Positions 37,801 through 45,996 of a DNA stretch of 64,000 nt are shown here, one piece after another (the first letter of the stretch is position 1; every line of letters begins with the position of its first letter). The stretch comes from Thalassoglobus neptunius (GTDB lineage Bacteria; Planctomycetota; Planctomycetia; Planctomycetales; Planctomycetaceae). The stretch is taken from assembly GCF_007859735.1 (NCBI RefSeq), contig NZ_SIHI01000004.1, positions 62,373 through 126,372 of the forward strand, read 5' to 3'. The notes beneath the pieces were generated by a model, which made no database searches, was not told the DNA's origin, and saw nothing but the letters and a program-made list of their open reading frames with translations. Both the position numbers and the translations under genes were made by a program.

Positions 37801-38999
37801 GTCAACCCGTCGGCATCTTGCAGTCGAAGTTGGAAACGTCCCGATGGGTGGGATTGATCAAGTCGTTCTTCAAGATGTGCGACAAGCCCCGATGGATCGA
37901 TGTTCAGCGGAGTGATCGAAGCGATCGCGGTGCCATCATCAAGAGGTTCGAGGTCGGGTCGGGCGGGCCCATCAAGCCAGAGGATTTCGGCTTCGACGAT
38001 CGGCTTATTGAATTCTGCATCGATCATCCAGAGGCTTTGTTCGAGCGCAATGATTTCTCCCAAAACGAGATCATGCTGTTGAGCGGGAAGTCCCGTGTAG
38101 GCCGGTGGCGTCAATACGATCTGGAAGGCTGTCATCTCTGGTCGATCGACAACCTGAATGTCGTGCTCCCGAGTCTTTGAGCCATCCGCTCGAACGAAGT
38201 ATCGAAACCCGTTCTCGACACGTGCCAGTGTCCCTTCGTAACACTCACTCTCCGAATTCCAGTCGAGTCGTCGCTGGTCCGTGCTTCCGTGATTGTCCGT
38301 CCAGTGGAGCCACGCGGATTCGGGAAGTTCTCCCGGTGTCAGTCTCCAGTCGGCTTCGACCTGAAAAGTGACATCCGAATGTCGAGCGACTGTGCGGTCA
38401 CCGTCGACGACCGTCAGCATGAGATTGTGAACGCGTTCGTAGTTTCCCCAAGGATTGACGAACCTTGCGAACAACACACCATAAGCCGGCCCAACAAACA
38501 GAAGCGGCAACAGCAACGCCAGAACAGCGATTCCGCCTCCCCAGCAATACCGCACGGCCCGCCTTGCATCGACGGCATCTGAGAAGTCGGTCCGTTTCGT
38601 GAGATCGGCCGTTTCGCGAAACAGCCAATGCTTCATCAAAGGCGACGCATTGGGATCGGGAGCGGAGAGGAGTTCAACCGTTGAAAGAAGGCGTTCATCG
38701 AAGTCGGGATTTTGCAGTTCGACGTATGCAGCAAGTTCGGTCGGCTCGTAGCGTCGAAGCATTGGACGCACGACCCACAGAATCATCGTCAGAGCAACGA
38801 GGAGCAATGATACGACCAACATCGTCGCTCGAAGCCAGAGCGGCAGATCGAATGAGAGGTCGACCCCAATCGACACGATCACACAAACGGCAGCGATGAT
38901 CGCTGTGAAACCGAGACCTCCCAGCGCCGATGTCCCACGGAGCCGGTTCTGCAACTGACGAAACTGATTGACCAATACCTCAGGAAGTTCCGGCTGCAT
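34821..38999 (-). CDS. DUF4175-type giant membrane protein with coiled coils and QGEQG repeats
   Basis: 1392 residues. Two transmembrane helices at about 28-80 (FTAIIAAVCVIVSIGVDL; MLVVSLLLVALTMILWVV) and one near 155-175 place a large beta-rich region (about 180-540) and a very long charged region outside or inside the membrane; this is the DUF4175 arrangement. From about 545 to 850 it is predicted coiled coil (Gln/Glu/Arg/Leu heptads), then Ser/Glu/Asn-rich low complexity, a 13-unit EQGQG/QQGQG tandem repeat, and another low-complexity tail ending in a small ordered segment (DWGQLPGELQTELLNSARK, YYFEEIFRSR-like). Such proteins often follow MoxR/DUF58 genes; none is in the window. Function unknown. 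Confidence 0.72.
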   Translation of the reverse strand: MQPELPEVLVNQFRQLQNRLRGTSALGGLGFTAIIAAVCVIVSIGVDLSFDLPLWLRATMLVVSLLLVALTMILWVVRPMLRRYEPTELAAYVELQNPDFDERLLSTVELLSAPDPNASPLMKHWLFRETADLTKRTDFSDAVDARRAVRYCWGGGIAVLALLLPLLFVGPAYGVLFARFVNPWGNYERVHNLMLTVVDGDRTVARHSDVTFQVEADWRLTPGELPESAWLHWTDNHGSTDQRRLDWNSESECYEGTLARVENGFRYFVRADGSKTREHDIQVVDRPEMTAFQIVLTPPAYTGLPAQQHDLVLGEIIALEQSLWMIDAEFNKPIVEAEILWLDGPARPDLEPLDDGTAIASITPLNIDPSGLVAHLEERLDQSHPSGRFQLRLQDADGLTTVLSGSRRLTIAEDLPPTIAFGDNESLTSARPDDLFPVPIIASDDYGVDQLELHCEIVRSPQLTEERVFRVDQRQLGERHVENLFELDLAQFKLSEGMRIAYRARAVDERPIPAPNETWTVKRFLPIRLDAKPYGDQTFAQRQQQTEEALKNLKSQLESQREKTEELKKQAELDVAKDNNWDNQEDVAQVREKLEKLQQQMEQLAAHMNQQPLMNQVSSQLQNAAQEPLAQAQENLNDADQAELPDKAEEFEQAIRNMLKTEKQLDQVQQDYSEAADLQRDLLELNRLAHQSERLADRVEDLEQRKSQIGEEGDALTPEQSRARQEWNLDHRDASNAQRNLSRELSELMKRQPELESSARTSVERKLAEIAHKAGQLAEEQNDIAKTHRQQAQELAKETKSLRQQEQKLANELRKAIQSLEEERDTPEEGRRTNPATHLEDAAKHLQRGDLGEALESHQKAQQVAADRLAEAQESEGSESASQLEKLIEDMKTSGQQLQQGQQNEERSENNDKRPEQGERPTNEESPANSDRSDQSEERPNGSEESASRPTSDRENDSVQGESSERSPVEASQDRVLEETDSLADEFVRTEDEFAALPTPNSSQSERRLREAKKSVSQAREQMEQAETATQQQNRTQSAHSAREAARSLEQAARNARELAGDQFQPSEMNTKTNPSDQNTASGENASSPDSAPMGSESMGSESMSASDANSESEKPTQDSGSEMNQSSQSEQGQGEQGQGEQGQGEQGQGEQGQGEQGQGEQGQGEQGQGEQGQGEQGQGQQGQGQQGQGQQQEESLISDGVGEQVASAGGHLQAAGRMLKQLGQLSSGENGDQQQASQEDQQTDSGDMEASDEGGSEGQQPSEQGSQSEQQPSSSSQALRQAAKSMRQAAGKMGMAQPGQQKPGSKPEGQQPGSSPSSESSEFGVDQLVDLSDLNLQIQSSDARDWGQLPGELQTELLNSARKRPSGEYSKLIRNYFEEIFRSRPPEVQAD
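35424..35618. repeat. 15-bp tandem repeat within the DUF4175 gene
   Basis: Thirteen consecutive 15-bp units (consensus CCCTGTTCGCCCTGG on the plus strand) encode EQGQG, with three QQGQG units at the C-terminal side. Seven of the central units appear identical, which points to recent slippage. The unit is a multiple of three, so changes in number keep the frame. Confidence 0.9.
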
Positions 39000-39385
39000 T
39001 CAAACTCTCCACATCGCGACTTTCTTACGGCCCTAGTCATTCCCACGGGCACTCTCATCGTAGCAATTTTGCGATCCGCTTGCTTGATAAAACGCAGATC
39101 CCGCTGCTCGAAAACAGGGGAATTCGCCAATGTTGCGAATTTGCAACATGAGGCAAAAAAACAACATTTCGTTCTAAAAAATCGGAAATCCTTGACAACG
39201 CCCGCTTCAATCGCGGCCCCCCCCGTAAGCGTTTTGAACAAGGGAAATCAATTTTTCAGATTTTTCTATAAAACCCAACCGAGTGGTCGAAAACGCGAGC
39301 TAGTTTTTTTGTGAATTCGGCAGTTTCAGTTCGAATCATCCGAATAGCTCACGCGAACTCAATCGCCAGCAAACTGACTTCTATC
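39000..39385. other. 386-base divergent control region
   Basis: It separates the minus-strand DUF4175 gene and the plus-strand PEP-CTERM gene. The right part (39140-39310) is clearly AT-richer than the surroundings, with A-runs, a run of eight C and TTTTTCTATAAAA, and it contains the 20-bp palindrome listed separately. I cannot assign exact promoters. Confidence 0.4.
39130..39149. promoter_or_regulatory. 20-bp near-perfect palindrome, possible operator
   Basis: Half sites ATGTTGC and GCAACAT stand around a six-base GAATTT centre, which is itself nearly symmetrical. The location in a divergent, AT-rich control region makes a repressor or activator site plausible. No regulator is encoded next to it. 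Confidence 0.35.
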
Positions 39386-40078
39386 ATGAAAAACCACAAA
39401 ATTACTCTGACTCTCATCGGACTGTCGATCGTTGGATTGACGGCCGAGACTGCCCAGGCAGGGTTCGTGACCTTCACGGATCGAACAGCATGGCAGAACG
39501 CGGTGGCCACTTACGCGGTGGTCGATTTCAACAAAATCTCCAGCGATCACAATCTCGGCACGTCCGGAAGTTTTGACGCGGGACCGTTTACTCTCTCTGC
39601 ATCTGGTCCATGGGCTTCCGACAACGGGATCGAAGCATACGATCCATCGCCGGCCAACATTCAGGCACTCAACCAGGACCGAAACATCGATGGGACGACC
39701 TACTTTTCGGGAGACACTGACGACGGAACAGTCGTCACCATTGACTTCGACGGATCGGTCACCGCCTTCGGATTCGACTACACAAGCTTCAACGGCGGAA
39801 TTCCGTTTGAGTCGTTCAAGTTCGGCACTTACGAAACCTTCTTCCCGTCGAGCAGCGGGTTCTTCGGAGTCGTTGAAACATCTTTCAATGCCTTCAGCCA
39901 GATCACCATTCAAGGGGACGACGGAGCATGGGGAGCGGACAACTTCAGCTACTCCGCTGCTCCAAACCTCAACGCGACCGTTCCGGAACCGGCATCAATT
40001 GCGATGTGGGGAGTGGCTCTGGCGAGTGGTTGTGGATTGCAAATGCGTCGAAAGAAATCGGCGTCGCACAACGCATAA
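39386..40078 (+). CDS. PEP-CTERM sorting-domain protein
   Basis: 230 residues from ATG 39386 (frame open to 39311), which begins the signal peptide (KNHKITLTLIGLSIVGLTAETAQAG). The mature part is a beta-rich adhesin-like domain (VTIDFDGSVTAFGFDYTSFNGGIPFESFKFG), and the end is VPEPASIAMWGVALASGCGLQMRRKKS: PEP motif, short hydrophobic helix and basic tail, the exosortase recognition signal. Family knowledge: such proteins are processed by an exosortase and anchored or released with exopolysaccharide. No exosortase gene is in the window. A strong terminator follows. Confidence 0.85.
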   Translation: MKNHKITLTLIGLSIVGLTAETAQAGFVTFTDRTAWQNAVATYAVVDFNKISSDHNLGTSGSFDAGPFTLSASGPWASDNGIEAYDPSPANIQALNQDRNIDGTTYFSGDTDDGTVVTIDFDGSVTAFGFDYTSFNGGIPFESFKFGTYETFFPSSSGFFGVVETSFNAFSQITIQGDDGAWGADNFSYSAAPNLNATVPEPASIAMWGVALASGCGLQMRRKKSASHNA

Positions 40079-40285
40079 CCAACGCAACGAATTCAGCAAG
40101 AAAATAGCGCGAAGCCGGCCAGATATTATAGCACTTGGAGGATTTTTTCAGCGGCTCTCGAACATCGCACGAATCGGTGCGAGCACTTGAACAGAGCGAA
40201 CCAGAGTTTTCACTCAATCAATCGCATCCGTTCCCGAGAACCTGTTCGAAAGCTCGCTGAACACTGGAAGCAAGAATGAGGGGGG

Positions 40286-40329
40286 GATTCGTCACGGATC
40301 GTTTTATCGTCCGTGACGAATCTTTTTTT
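40286..40329 (+). terminator. strong intrinsic terminator after the PEP-CTERM gene
   Basis: A 13-bp perfect stem (GATTCGTCACGGA / TCCGTGACGAATC) closes a loop of 11 bases and is followed by seven T. The gap from here to the cmk start at 40511 shows nothing else. Confidence 0.93.
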
Positions 40330-40510
40330 ATTGGCACTCAGTATTGGCTCGTGTTCAGTAACGTCTTTTGATCATTGTCGTCTCTTGAATTGATAGGACG
40401 CGAGTCTCGACAACGACAAAGTGGAACGCAATCATGGCTTGATGAACTTCACCAAGACCGGGAGATCCTTCGTTCGATGAATCTCCACCGACCTGAGTTT
40501 CACGTCTCCG

Positions 40511-41161
40511 ATGATCATTACAATTGACGGCCCGGCCGGAACTGGAAAAAGCACAGTCGCTCAACGCCTCGCGCAAGTGCTTCAATTCGAATACCTCGAC
40601 ACCGGTGCCATGTACCGCATGATCGCTCTGAAAGTCCTCAGCTCCGCGGTGTCGCTTGAGGATTCCGATCAGGTCGCCAATGTCGCTGGGGCGACGCAAC
40701 TCGAATTTGATCAGGGAGCAGCGATTCTGGATGGCGGGGATGTCACGCATCGTCTCCGAGAACCGGAAGTGTCAGCAGCGGCATCTGTGGTTGCTCAAAA
40801 CCCCGCAGTTCGAGAAATTCTTGTCTCTCAGCAACAGGCGATCGCTAAAGGGTGCGACATTGTCTGTGAAGGGCGTGATCAAGGGACAATTGTCTTTCCT
40901 CATGCTGATTTCAAATTCTTTCTGACGGCAGCCGAAGAGATTCGTGCCCGTCGTCGAATGGAAGATCTCCAACGTCAGGGAACGGAAGCCAGCTTCAATC
41001 TCGTTCTGTCTGAACAGCGAGAACGCGACGCCCGGGACGAAACGCGCTCAATCGCCCCGCTTCAACCAGCAGCCGACGCTGTGATTGTTGACTCGTCAGA
41101 AATGACGATCGATGAAGTGGTCACGCACCTTCAGGCGATCATCCGTAAATCACATTCGTGA
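40511..41161 (+). CDS. cmk: cytidylate kinase
   Basis: 216 residues. It phosphorylates CMP/dCMP with ATP. The P-loop is ITIDGPAGTGKSTVAQRLA, followed by the nucleoside-binding FEYLDTGAMYRMIALKVL, RDQGTIVFPHADFKFFLTA and the LID region EIRARRRMEDLQRQG with ERDARDETRSIAPL. All are in family order and the length is normal. It appears to be a single gene after the terminator at 40286. Confidence 0.94.
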   Translation: MIITIDGPAGTGKSTVAQRLAQVLQFEYLDTGAMYRMIALKVLSSAVSLEDSDQVANVAGATQLEFDQGAAILDGGDVTHRLREPEVSAAASVVAQNPAVREILVSQQQAIAKGCDIVCEGRDQGTIVFPHADFKFFLTAAEEIRARRRMEDLQRQGTEASFNLVLSEQRERDARDETRSIAPLQPAADAVIVDSSEMTIDEVVTHLQAIIRKSHS

Positions 41162-41415
41162 GACACGGTTCCTTCCTTCGAATGATGCCGTTTCTCCACA
41201 GGAAACCCTGCGTCATCGTCATATTTTCACTCAGAGAGTTCACGAGAGGCTTGCCGACTCGATTGATCTGCAGTTTGTTTCATTGAACCGAAATTCCCTG
41301 TTTGACATCAAAACGCATCAACCGTAGATTAATTGAATCTGACTGGTGCTTCTCATCAGTACTTCATCAAATCAAACCACATCTTGTCATCGCCAGTAGC
41401 GTAAATATCTCTGAA

Positions 41416-41949
41416 ATGAGTACGGGCCTCATTGAGGTGGAACGCAAGACAACTGACGACTTAGCAAGGATGAATCGAATGTTGGGCGAATTGATCCCAT
41501 TAGGTGGCGGAGACAGCATCCCCTTACTTGAATCGAAAATCGTCATCGGTCGACGCAGCCGATGCGACATCGTTCTGGCGTTCCCAAATGTCTCCTCACA
41601 ACACTGTGAACTCGAACTCCTGAACGGCTATTGGCAGATTCGCGACCTCGGCAGCCGTAACGGTGTCAAAGTCAACGGCGAACGGTGCGACCAAAAGTGG
41701 CTCCATCCGGGTGATCAGATTTCGATCGCCAAGAACCACTATGAAATCGCATACGAACCTGTCGGCGATGCACCTCCGGAAGACGACGATCCATTCGAAG
41801 TCGGGTTGCTTGAGAAAGCTGGCCTGCAGACTCGCGAAGCAGAGAGACGTCCCTCCAATCCGCCGCCTGCTCCATCTCGTCCCGTCAAAGATCGTTCTTT
41901 CGGTGAGGATGAAGATGCAGCCATGGAATGGCTGATGGGCGACGATTAA
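41416..41949 (+). CDS. FHA-domain protein
   Basis: 177 residues from ATG 41416. The FHA phosphothreonine-binding domain occupies about residues 30-105: IVIGRRSRCDIVLAFPNVSSQHCELELLNGYWQIRDLGSRNGVKVNGERC with the conserved G-R, S-x-x-H and N-G residues. The C-terminal part is acidic and Pro-rich with no catalytic domain. It should bind a Ser/Thr-kinase-phosphorylated partner. Only three bases separate it from rsgA, so it is co-translated with it and could modulate ribosome maturation; that link is inference. Confidence 0.85.
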   Translation: MSTGLIEVERKTTDDLARMNRMLGELIPLGGGDSIPLLESKIVIGRRSRCDIVLAFPNVSSQHCELELLNGYWQIRDLGSRNGVKVNGERCDQKWLHPGDQISIAKNHYEIAYEPVGDAPPEDDDPFEVGLLEKAGLQTREAERRPSNPPPAPSRPVKDRSFGEDEDAAMEWLMGDD

Positions 41950-41952
41950 ACA

Positions 41953-43140
41953 GTGGGAAAAAAACGGAAGTCCTCTCATAAGATCCGCGTTCAGTTTGAA
42001 AAGAACAGGCAGAAGCGCGTTCGAAACCAGAACCTGACGAAGCAATCTCTAGAAGATCTCGATCAGGTTGCCGACATGGAACACGGAGAACGGCTCTCAG
42101 GCAAAGGGTCTGTCAATCGTTACCGGACAATCCTCACGGATGAGGATGGTTCTCAACGAGAAATTGACGAGTCCGCTGTTCTCTCCGGCCGCGTCCTGAA
42201 ATGTATCGGCGCGAATCATGTCGTCGTTCAGTCGGACCGGAATCATTCGAAGCCCGAAGTTTTCACGTGTACGGTGCGGCGAGTCGTGCGAACTCTCTCG
42301 CGCGACTCAAGAAACCCCGTCGTTGCCGGGGACCACGTCAAATTTCTTCCCGTCAATGAAACAGAAGGAGTCATTGAACGGGTCGAGCCGCGTGACAGAA
42401 CTCTCAGTCGAGGAAGTCGCCGGGAAGCGCATGTCATCGTGTCGAATGTCGATCAGGCTGTGATTGTGGCTTCGGTCGATGAGCCTGTCCTCAAACCTGG
42501 ACTGATTGACCGATTTCTGTGCAGCACCGAAAAAGGTCAAATCCGGGCCATTATCTGCCTCAACAAAATCGACCTCGGCGATCGCGTTCAACTCCAGCGA
42601 CTGGTCGGACAGTACGCCCGCCTTGGGTATCCCGTTGTCATGACCGATGCCGTTCAGGGTGAAGGGATCGATGAACTCAGACGACTGTTGATCGACAAAG
42701 AAACCGTTTTCACCGGGCAAAGCGGCGTCGGGAAGTCATCACTTCTCAATGCGATTCAGCCGGGACTCTGGCGCGACACCGGAGAAGTCAGCGGAGACAC
42801 CAATAAGGGTCGACACACCACTCGTGTGACCGAACTCATCCCGCTCGAAGCCGGTGGTTGGGTGGTCGACACACCTGGAATTCGCCAACTCGAACTCTGG
42901 GATGTCGCTGCGGAAGAAGTTGAGGGGCTCTTCATTGAATTCCGCCCTCACGTGAGCCATTGCCGGTTTCCCGACTGTTCTCACACGCACGAAACGCAGT
43001 GCGGGGTCAAATCCGCCGTCGAACGTGGGCAAATCTCTCGTCTTCGTTACAAGAACTTCCTGCGAATTGTCTCCCTTGAGAACCGACACGTCCGAAATCC
43101 CGCTTTTGAGGTCGACTTTTTCGACGATCAACTCGAATAA
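41953..43140 (+). CDS. rsgA: ribosome small-subunit-dependent GTPase A
   Basis: 395 residues with a GTG start. The circularly permuted GTPase order is evident: G4 ICLNKIDLGD first, then G1 GQSGVGKSSLLNAI, G2 THTTRVTELI and G3 DTPGIRQLEL. The C-terminal zinc domain is CRFPDCSHTHETQCGV. An N-terminal OB-fold segment (DHVKFLPVNETEGVIERVEPRDRTLSR) is preceded by a Lys/Arg-rich ~70-residue extension (GKKRKSSHKIRVQFEKNRQKRVR), longer than in E. coli. It checks 30S maturation. Spaced three bases after the FHA gene. Confidence 0.93.
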   Translation: MGKKRKSSHKIRVQFEKNRQKRVRNQNLTKQSLEDLDQVADMEHGERLSGKGSVNRYRTILTDEDGSQREIDESAVLSGRVLKCIGANHVVVQSDRNHSKPEVFTCTVRRVVRTLSRDSRNPVVAGDHVKFLPVNETEGVIERVEPRDRTLSRGSRREAHVIVSNVDQAVIVASVDEPVLKPGLIDRFLCSTEKGQIRAIICLNKIDLGDRVQLQRLVGQYARLGYPVVMTDAVQGEGIDELRRLLIDKETVFTGQSGVGKSSLLNAIQPGLWRDTGEVSGDTNKGRHTTRVTELIPLEAGGWVVDTPGIRQLELWDVAAEEVEGLFIEFRPHVSHCRFPDCSHTHETQCGVKSAVERGQISRLRYKNFLRIVSLENRHVRNPAFEVDFFDDQLE

Positions 43141-43296
43141 GTCGATCTCGCTTTCCGACGATCGCCAATCTCCTCAGATGGTCTTTCCATCGGGTCTCAA
43201 TCTCAATAGAGTAAGTGCGCAGTCGAGGCGAAGATGGAAGACTCTTCCCGTACACGATCCCTCTGCAGTAATGGTCACGAACGGAGTTATGATCAG

Positions 43297-45222
43297 ATGT
43301 TGACGTGTTCCTCCCTTGCGAGAGTCATCGCTACTGGTGTGTTTCTCGCCGGGATTTCAACTTCTACAGTCTTCGGCCAAAACGTCAAACCGGATGTCGT
43401 TCTGACATACAAACCGGCTCAATCGGGTGTCGATATCGATACCCCGACTGGTGCAGAGATCGCCCAGTGTGAACTGAAAGTTGAGTCCGAGGGGAAGAAA
43501 TCTGGATGGGTTCTTTACGGACCGACCGGACAAGTCCTTCGCCGATTCATGGACACCAACGGGGACCAGAAGGTCGACGAGTTCAAATACTTCAAATTTG
43601 GCCTCGAGGTGTACCGCGATCTAGACACGGATGGCGACAACAAAATCAATGAGTCCCGCTGGGTCAACACTCATGGAACTCGCTGGGGTGTGGACACCGA
43701 TCAGAACGGAACGATCGACTACTGGAAAATCATCTCGGCGGAAGAAGCGACTCGCGAAGCCGTCCTTGCGATGGCAAACGGAGACGTCGCTCGACTCGAA
43801 GCTGTCTTTCTGACTCCTCAAGACGCTCAAGCGATCGGCCTGGATCAATCGATTTCAAACAAGTTTCTGGCGAATCGCAACACGCTCGCCAAGCAGCTTC
43901 AAAGTGTTCTCGCCGACTCGAAGATCATCAATAAATCGACGGAATGGGTTCGATTCGACAGTTCCATGTTGATGCCAAATCTCGTGCCTGCCGATGCTGG
44001 CAAAGCTCAAAAAGACCTTCTGGTTTACGAGAACGTCATGGCCATTGTCTCCAATGGTGACGAAAACGGATTCGTTCAGATCGGGGAAATGGTTCAGGTC
44101 GGATCGAACTGGAGGTTGACCCAGTGCCCGCGACCGATTGAGGGAGGACGATTCGACCTCGGCGAAGGCGGACTCCTGCTGCAGCCCACAATTCCCGGAA
44201 TTACCCCCGGCACATCGGAAGGCATCAGCCCCGAAATGCGGGAACTCGTCGATCAGTTGCGTGAACTCGATGCCAAATCGCCAACCGCTGACACTCCTCG
44301 CGAAGAGATGATTCGTTTTAATGTCGAACGGGCAGCTTTGCTTCAAAAGCTGGCAGATCTCTCAGCCACAGCCGAAGATCGCACACTCTGGCAGCGGCAG
44401 CGACTCGAACTCATCGCCGCAGCGACACAGATGCAGACATTCCCCAACGGACTGGCTGAGCTCAAAGCATCAATCGACAAACTTCGTGCCGATAAATCTG
44501 ATCCGGAATTACTGGCTTTCGCCGTCTTCCAGAACATGCTCGTCAGCTATAACGTCCAACTTCAAACGGCCGAACCAGAACAACGCGAAGAAGTGCAGGC
44601 ACAGTGGCTCAAATCGCTTGAGTCATTCGTTGAGGAATTCCCCAAAGCTCCAGAAGCTGGTGATGCTCTTCTACAACTGGCCATCACTGAGGAATTCAAC
44701 GGAGATTTGAAGGACGCTCGCGTCTGGTACACACGCTTGGTGAACGATTATCCAAACTCCTCCGCAGCTCAACGAGGACAGGGAGCGCTGCGTCGACTTT
44801 CTCTCGAGGGTCAACCCGTTTCGATTTCCGGAACAACTTTCGGAAGTCAAAGACCGATCGATCTGGCGAGCTATCGTGGCAAAGTGACAGCAGTGATCTT
44901 CTGGGCGACATGGTGCAAACCGTGTACGGAAGATCTCCCTCAAATTCAGCAACTCTATAGCGAATACCAACGTCAAGGGTTCGAGATCGTGGGCGTCAAT
45001 CTTGATACTCCCGGTGCTGATGTCGAAGGCTACTTGCGAAATTATCGTGTCGTCTGGCCTCAGATCATCGAAGAGGGTGGACTCGAAGGTCGACTTGCCA
45101 TCGACTATGGAATCATCTCGCTTCCAACAATGTTTCTGATCGATAAGTCCGGACGAGTGGTCAACAACAGTGCGTCGGTCGACGACCTGAAAACGAAAGT
45201 GCCGGAACTGCTTCGCCAGTAA
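43297..45222 (+). CDS. exported EF-hand-like / TlpA-type thioredoxin protein
   Basis: 641 residues from ATG 43297 (ACGGAG upstream and a signal peptide LARVIATGVFLAGISTSTVFGQ). Residues 75-135 contain three calcium-loop-like motifs: DTNGDQKVDEF, DLDTDGDNKINES and DTDQNGTIDYW. The middle is helical, with a TPR-like part (EFNGDLKDARVWYTRLVNDYPNSSAAQRGQGALRRL). The last ~140 residues are a TlpA/ResA-type thioredoxin: VTAVIFWATWCKPCTEDLPQIQQLY with the CxxC, GVNLDTPGADVEGYL, and IISLPTMFLIDKSG with the cis-Pro. Likely a periplasmic or membrane-associated reductase. Confidence 0.83.
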   Translation: MLTCSSLARVIATGVFLAGISTSTVFGQNVKPDVVLTYKPAQSGVDIDTPTGAEIAQCELKVESEGKKSGWVLYGPTGQVLRRFMDTNGDQKVDEFKYFKFGLEVYRDLDTDGDNKINESRWVNTHGTRWGVDTDQNGTIDYWKIISAEEATREAVLAMANGDVARLEAVFLTPQDAQAIGLDQSISNKFLANRNTLAKQLQSVLADSKIINKSTEWVRFDSSMLMPNLVPADAGKAQKDLLVYENVMAIVSNGDENGFVQIGEMVQVGSNWRLTQCPRPIEGGRFDLGEGGLLLQPTIPGITPGTSEGISPEMRELVDQLRELDAKSPTADTPREEMIRFNVERAALLQKLADLSATAEDRTLWQRQRLELIAAATQMQTFPNGLAELKASIDKLRADKSDPELLAFAVFQNMLVSYNVQLQTAEPEQREEVQAQWLKSLESFVEEFPKAPEAGDALLQLAITEEFNGDLKDARVWYTRLVNDYPNSSAAQRGQGALRRLSLEGQPVSISGTTFGSQRPIDLASYRGKVTAVIFWATWCKPCTEDLPQIQQLYSEYQRQGFEIVGVNLDTPGADVEGYLRNYRVVWPQIIEEGGLEGRLAIDYGIISLPTMFLIDKSGRVVNNSASVDDLKTKVPELLRQ

Positions 45223-45996
45223 ATGAGTCGCTTCGCCGTTTCGCCGTGGCGAATGCTCTCTGTTTCTGGTTGCCATTGAATCGCATCACGCCAGGGTGAG
45301 GGAAGGTCCACCACATCCCGAGAAATTGAATCCCCTGCTCTGGCCCGCGCGATCTATTCGCCGTCGCTCAGGTTTTCGATTCGGCAATGCGCGCGAATCG
45401 GTGAAGCCGATGCCGTTTGATGCTGCTGTAATCAGTGTCCCCATTCGATCAATCGGTTGTCATGACATGATTGCCGAATCGGAAACTCGCCCGATCATCA
45501 ACTCTGCAGATAGCAGAACTCTGACGGCAACCCGGCAACAACGGGTTGCGTTGCCTCATCCGAAATCAACATCGCGTCGCTGCGACTCGCGAACGAGTCC
45601 AGTTTCTTCCATCGGATGCAGCGATTATTCATAACTCTTTTCGAGATAAATTGTTGCGCGCTGTTTCTCTGCTCTTTCCTGTGTGAGTTGCTGTCACCAG
45701 ACAATTCCGGCATCTAGAATTGCCTGACGTTTTGGCCGGCGTGCGATCGGACTGTTCTTGAAACCAAAGTGTTTTCCGGGGCTCCGCTTGCGCGTCCTTC
45801 CAGAACTCGTGTTCAAATCTCAGAAGCGGTCGATATTTCAATCGTCATCACCGTCAGTGCGGACTGAAATCCGGCTGTTTTCTCGACTCGGACCGCTTTT
45901 TGCATGTGATTTCACATGCGACATCGAGTCGACTGATTCTGTCAGAAGATGACCGACCAAATCCGTGAGCATGTTGCTATCAATTAAAGGAACTCC
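45223..45996. other. 774-base gap without a recognised gene
   Basis: The longest empty stretch. Small open frames here have Ser/Arg-rich translations without ribosome sites. A 14-base piece at 45670-45683 (TGCTCTTTCCTGTG) equals the start region of the interspersed repeat and may be a decayed remnant. AAAGGA at the right end is the ribosome site of the next gene. Confidence 0.4.

Noticed and set aside
39192-39270. TTGACA and TCTATAAAA as a sigma-70 promoter for the PEP-CTERM gene
   Set aside because: The spacing between them is far from 16-18 bases, so they cannot be one promoter.
45296-45634. 112-residue frame in the 774-base gap
   Set aside because: No ribosome site, Arg/Ser-rich composition and no motif; probably a chance frame.
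45670-45683. 14-base match (TGCTCTTTCCTGTG) to the start of the interspersed repeat
   Set aside because: The match does not extend to either end of the repeat, so a decayed fifth copy cannot be shown.
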